From: Pseudomonadota bacterium | GTDB taxonomy: Bacteria; Pseudomonadota; Alphaproteobacteria; Rhizobiales; Xanthobacteraceae | NCBI GenBank assembly: GCA_021779635.1 | Contig: JAJYAH010000244.1 | Coordinates: 1 to 8,835, forward strand | DNA: 8,835 nucleotides | Direction: 5' to 3' | Shown: in pieces, positions 7,082-8,835 of the stretch | Layout: each line of letters starts with the position of its first letter | Numbering within the stretch: the first letter of the stretch is position 1 | The notes under the pieces: generated by a model | Told to the model about the DNA's origin: nothing | The model's input: the letters and a program-made list of their open reading frames with translations, nothing else | The model's database searches: none | Position numbers and translations under genes: made by a program

Positions 7082-7177
7082 ATTTTGGTGCGTTTGTCGG
7101 CTTCGTGTCGTGCCGGCACGGGAGCGTGCGACCATCGCAGGGCGGTCGCGCCGCCCGACGTTTTTTTCGTTACCCAA

Positions 7178-7206
7178 ATGCTTGCGCCGCCGCCCCGGCG
7201 TGTCAA
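7178..7206 (-). promoter_or_regulatory. Candidate sigma-70-type promoter of the hydrolase gene
   Basis: On the minus strand there is a perfect TTGACA (7201-7206 on the plus strand as TGTCAA), a 17-base spacer and AAGCAT (7178-7183), about 110 bp before the start codon. The -35 box is exact and the spacing ideal, but the -10 box matches only 3 of 6 consensus positions. The expected leader would be about 100 nt. Confidence 0.45.
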
Positions 7207-7248
7207 GCCGGGCCGGCGGTCCACGCTCGGCGCGTCGGCCAGCAAACG

Positions 7249-7355
7249 TTAGGGTGGGGTGCCCTTCCGCACCCCACCAACTCTCGGCACCACGGCAGAG
7301 GCCGAGAGGGCAGCCGACGCAAACGGTGGGGTGCGGAAGGGCACCCCACCCTACG
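7249..7355. repeat. Pair of inverted REP-like hairpins (BIME-like)
   Basis: Two near-identical palindromic units face each other. Unit 1 (7253-7278) has arms GGTGGGGTGC and GCACCCCACC with a 6-base loop. Unit 2 (7325-7350) has the same arms with the complementary loop, so it is the inverted copy. Both carry the flanking GGG/CCC extension, and the distal ends read TTAGGG and CCCTACG. Between them an 8-bp stem (CTCTCGGC at 7281-7288 and GCCGAGAG at 7301-7308) encloses 12 bases. Such pairs match the arrangement of REP elements mobilised by RAYT (TnpA-REP) proteins elsewhere in a genome. No RAYT gene is present here. They could also end transcription or stabilise mRNA between the flanking genes. 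Confidence 0.85.
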
Positions 7356-7727
7356 CTTGCTACGCAAGGCGGCGAGTTCACCACGCCGGTTCCGCGTCTT
7401 CGTCCAGCATGGGCCGACCGGACCCGCGGCCGGCGCCCGGCGTCGACTGCGTCCGAGCAGAACGTCCACGGACGGGCTCGGGTCGAGCCCGCCAGCCGCA
7501 CGCAGCGCAAAAACGCGAAGCGTGTGGCTTGACGCGAGCATGACCGTGGACCATTTTTGACCCATACGTTCTGCCCGGTTCCTTGGGATCAACAAAGCTG
7601 GCGATAACTCTTCGCATCAGAACTCGTTCGTTATGGCCCCGGCGGTGCTGGAAAGACTCCCGTCTTGGAGTGCGTGTTGGCAATTTTGGCATAATAGACC
7701 AATCCATCGGGAAGGAACGCGCGTGAT
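7356..7727. other. Intergenic stretch without a recognised gene
   Basis: About 370 bp between the REP pair and the YaaW-like gene. Open frames on both strands are Arg/Pro/Gly-rich with no family likeness, so I call none. A perfect 8-bp stem with a 3-base loop (CGGGCTCG at 7473-7480, CGAGCCCG at 7484-7491) has no T-run after it, so it is not a typical terminator. A weak promoter-like pair precedes the next gene: TTGGAG (7665-7670) and CATAAT (7690-7695) with a long 19-base spacer. GC content falls towards the right end, matching the lower-GC gene that follows. Confidence 0.4.
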
Positions 7728-8348
7728 ATGACGGACGACCCCTTTCTCAGCGACGATATCTACACGTTACTGTCAAAATTTCCGAGCGATGCCCTAGAGC
7801 AAATCGTTTGTATCTACAAGAAAAATGCGTCATGGTCTCCTTTTCCTGCGGACCGCGCCTATAGAGTTCATGATCTTCCGAGTGGAGCCGATTTTACGCC
7901 CTATGCGAACGAAATCGCGCGGGAATTGATCTGGTGGGGCAGCAACGACTTTCACCGACAATTCGGATTTCTCCCAAATTATGGCGAGATTGTGCGCGGC
8001 GTGGCAAAAAATGCGGGCAATGAAGAAAAAAATCGAGCAGATACTCTTCCGGTCTGGCGTGTCGAGCAGGAAATCTTAAAAAATGTTTTGACGGACTGGG
8101 AGAAACTTCTTCCAACTAAGCGCGAAGAAAAACGGAAAGCAGAATTAACAGCAGCAAGAGCAACACCATCAGCAGTAGAAGCAGCAGCATTAGTAGTAAC
8201 TCCAATAGCAATCGTCGCCGAAATTCTTTGGACCGCATACGATCTTGCCGGACCGGGCTATCGTGTTCTTGGCCCCGTCGTACTAACTGTCGCGCTGACG
8301 CGGCAGAAACTCCGCGAAAGCCGCGCCGGCGCGGCATTTGAGGACTGA
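7728..8348 (+). CDS. YaaW-like protein (UPF0174 / DUF3944-type)
   Basis: A 206-residue protein. The N-terminal part (SDDIYTLLSKFPSDALEQIV, 8-27) resembles the DUF3944 start of E. coli YaaW. Further likeness, from memory of that protein: IARELIWWGSNDF with LPNYGEIVRGVAKNAG (63-97), an E-x-x-IL-x-x-VL-x-x-WEKL segment (113-127), and a C-terminal GYRVLGPVVLTVALTRQKL (177-195) that corresponds to YaaW's YRVTIPAVLQIACLRRM. A hydrophobic stretch at about 154-170 could touch a membrane. The segment between the charged helix and the C-terminus is shorter than in YaaW. GAAGGAA (7711-7717) precedes the ATG by about 10 bases. Codon use is less GC-rich than in the metabolic block, and codons 138-161 almost all end in A (23 of 24). 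The stop is 4 bp before the next gene, so the two are probably co-translated. The function of the family is not established. Confidence 0.65.
   Translation: MTDDPFLSDDIYTLLSKFPSDALEQIVCIYKKNASWSPFPADRAYRVHDLPSGADFTPYANEIARELIWWGSNDFHRQFGFLPNYGEIVRGVAKNAGNEEKNRADTLPVWRVEQEILKNVLTDWEKLLPTKREEKRKAELTAARATPSAVEAAALVVTPIAIVAEILWTAYDLAGPGYRVLGPVVLTVALTRQKLRESRAGAAFED
8139..8210 (+). repeat. Degenerate GCA-rich trinucleotide tract inside the YaaW-like gene
   Basis: Of 24 consecutive codons, 23 end in A and nine are GCA, interspersed with ACA, CCA, TCA, GTA, GAA, TTA, AGA and ATA. The tract encodes residues 138-161 (AELTAARATPSAVEAAAL and onward), a mostly helical Ala-rich linker leading into the hydrophobic stretch. 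The flanking codons return to G/C endings at once. It may be a decayed triplet expansion. Confidence 0.7.
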
Positions 8349-8352
8349 CACA

Positions 8353-8775
8353 ATGAACGCCATCTCTTGCACCGCCGAGGCAGGGTCCGACATCCTTATT
8401 CGCATTGCAACCCGCGAACTGGAGGTGCATGGGATCCTGATCCGCGACGCCGCCGGCAAGAAGTTTCGGCATATCCTGCGCGGCTTAGAGGAACTGCCGG
8501 CCGATGCGGCGGATGTCTTCGGTTTGCCCCCGCTGGAGCGGCTCCACGCGGTGCTCAACGCGACGCAACTCTTGCAGATGGTCACCGTCGCCCAAAACGC
8601 GGCCGTGGCGGCGAGCCTGCGTAGGATCGAAGCCTCTCTCGCGCGCATCGGGCAGCGGCTCGATGGTATCGAGACCCGGCTCATTCGCCTTCAGACAGGG
8701 CAGACGCTGCTGCTGGAAGCCACCAGCAGCGCCCCGGCTAGTGGAGCGAATCCAACGCTTGGTGCCCGCGTCTGA
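8353..8775 (+). CDS. Unrecognised protein with C-terminal coiled coil, probably truncated by an IS630 element
   Basis: A 140-residue frame that starts MNAISCTAEAGSDILIRIAT. GAGGA (8340-8344), inside the end of the upstream gene, lies 8 bases before the ATG, and the intergenic gap is 4 bp, so translational coupling with the YaaW-like gene is likely. Residues about 1-45 look like beta strands (ILIRIATRELEVHGILI), followed by LRGLEELPADAADVFGLPP. Residues about 65-120 have the heptad pattern of a coiled coil (AASLRRIEASLARIGQRLDG, then IETRLIRLQTG). No family can be named with confidence. The last 11 codons (from 8743, SGANPTLGARV from about 8740) are antisense to the 3' end of an IS630-type transposase, so the native C-terminus was probably longer and was replaced by read-through into the element. 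An accessory partner of the YaaW-like protein is inferred from coupling only. Confidence 0.55.
   Translation: MNAISCTAEAGSDILIRIATRELEVHGILIRDAAGKKFRHILRGLEELPADAADVFGLPPLERLHAVLNATQLLQMVTVAQNAAVAASLRRIEASLARIGQRLDGIETRLIRLQTGQTLLLEATSSAPASGANPTLGARV
8738..8741. mobile_element. Predicted insertion boundary of the IS630-family element (CTAG/TA target)
   Basis: CTAG is centred on the TA at 8739-8740 and lies exactly where the transposase reading frame stops. To its left is the coding sequence of the coiled-coil gene; to its right is IS sequence beginning GTGGAGCGAATCCAACGC on the plus strand, the candidate terminal inverted repeat. The other end is outside the window, so the repeat and target duplication cannot be confirmed. 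Confidence 0.5.
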
Positions 8776-8835
8776 CGGCGGCGATGATTTTGTCGGGGTC
8801 CTTGGTCCAGCGGAAGGGTTTTGGATTTTCGTTTG
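8738..8835 (-). CDS. IS630-family transposase, C-terminal fragment cut by the window edge
   Basis: On the minus strand the last 31 codons read NENPKPFRWTKDPDKII, then AAVRRGHQALDSLH and TAG. The PKPF.WTK..D.I motif and the RGHQ.LDS.H ending are characteristic of the C-terminus of IS630-family transposases, which follows their DDE catalytic domain. The N-terminal and catalytic parts lie beyond the right edge, so whether the element is intact cannot be judged. The stop codon overlaps CTAG (8738-8741). IS630-type elements duplicate a TA target, often inside CTAG, so this TA (8739-8740) is the probable end of the element. Confidence 0.8.
   Translation of the reverse strand, partial: NENPKPFRWTKDPDKIIAAVRRGHQALDSLH

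Noticed and set aside
7249..7355. The paired repeats as a CRISPR array
   Set aside because: There are only two units, inverted and each self-palindromic, without regular spacers or cas genes; they fit REP elements.
7473..7491. GC-rich stem-loop as an intrinsic terminator
   Set aside because: The stem is perfect, but no T-run follows on either strand and no gene ends nearby.
7378..7707. A 109-codon minus-strand frame in the intergenic region
   Set aside because: No ribosome binding site or family likeness; its composition is that of random GC-rich DNA.

Overview
The window looks like chromosomal DNA of a GC-rich Gram-negative bacterium, most likely an alphaproteobacterium. This rests on codon use, a Tat-type signal, REP-like hairpins and the kinds of transposase present; no rRNA or marker gene confirms it. 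A block of ordinary GC-rich metabolic genes (about 2268-7068) sits between two accessory stretches that carry lower-GC genes and pieces of insertion sequences.

Left accessory part (1-2267): one long gene for an OLD-family protein, with an ABC-type ATPase domain followed by a TOPRIM nuclease domain. It stands alone, with no UvrD-like helicase beside it. The gene is mosaic: its two GC-rich ends carry all the recognisable catalytic motifs, while about 540 bp between Walker A and the ABC signature is strongly AT-rich. It is followed by a 44-codon remnant of an IS5-family transposase that ends 7 bp before the first metabolic gene.

Metabolic block (2268-7068): a two-hotdog MaoC-like dehydratase on the minus strand diverges from a plus-strand pair, a zeta-crystallin-type NAD(P)H:quinone oxidoreductase and a classical short-chain dehydrogenase. 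These could act on related acyl or carbonyl substrates, but the substrate cannot be read from the sequence. Next come a small exported Gly/Trp-rich protein and, convergent with it, a Tat-type amidohydrolase-2 family hydrolase. Their stop codons abut exactly.

Right accessory part (7069-8835): a 659-bp intergenic region holds a probable promoter for the hydrolase and a clear pair of inverted REP-like hairpins. It is followed by a tightly coupled two-gene unit. The first gene resembles E. coli YaaW (UPF0174/DUF3944), and the second is a small unrecognised protein with a C-terminal coiled coil. The second gene runs into the 3' end of an IS630-family transposase entering from the right edge and is probably truncated by that insertion. 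The OLD-family gene and the YaaW-like pair are the best candidates for little-described biology here.
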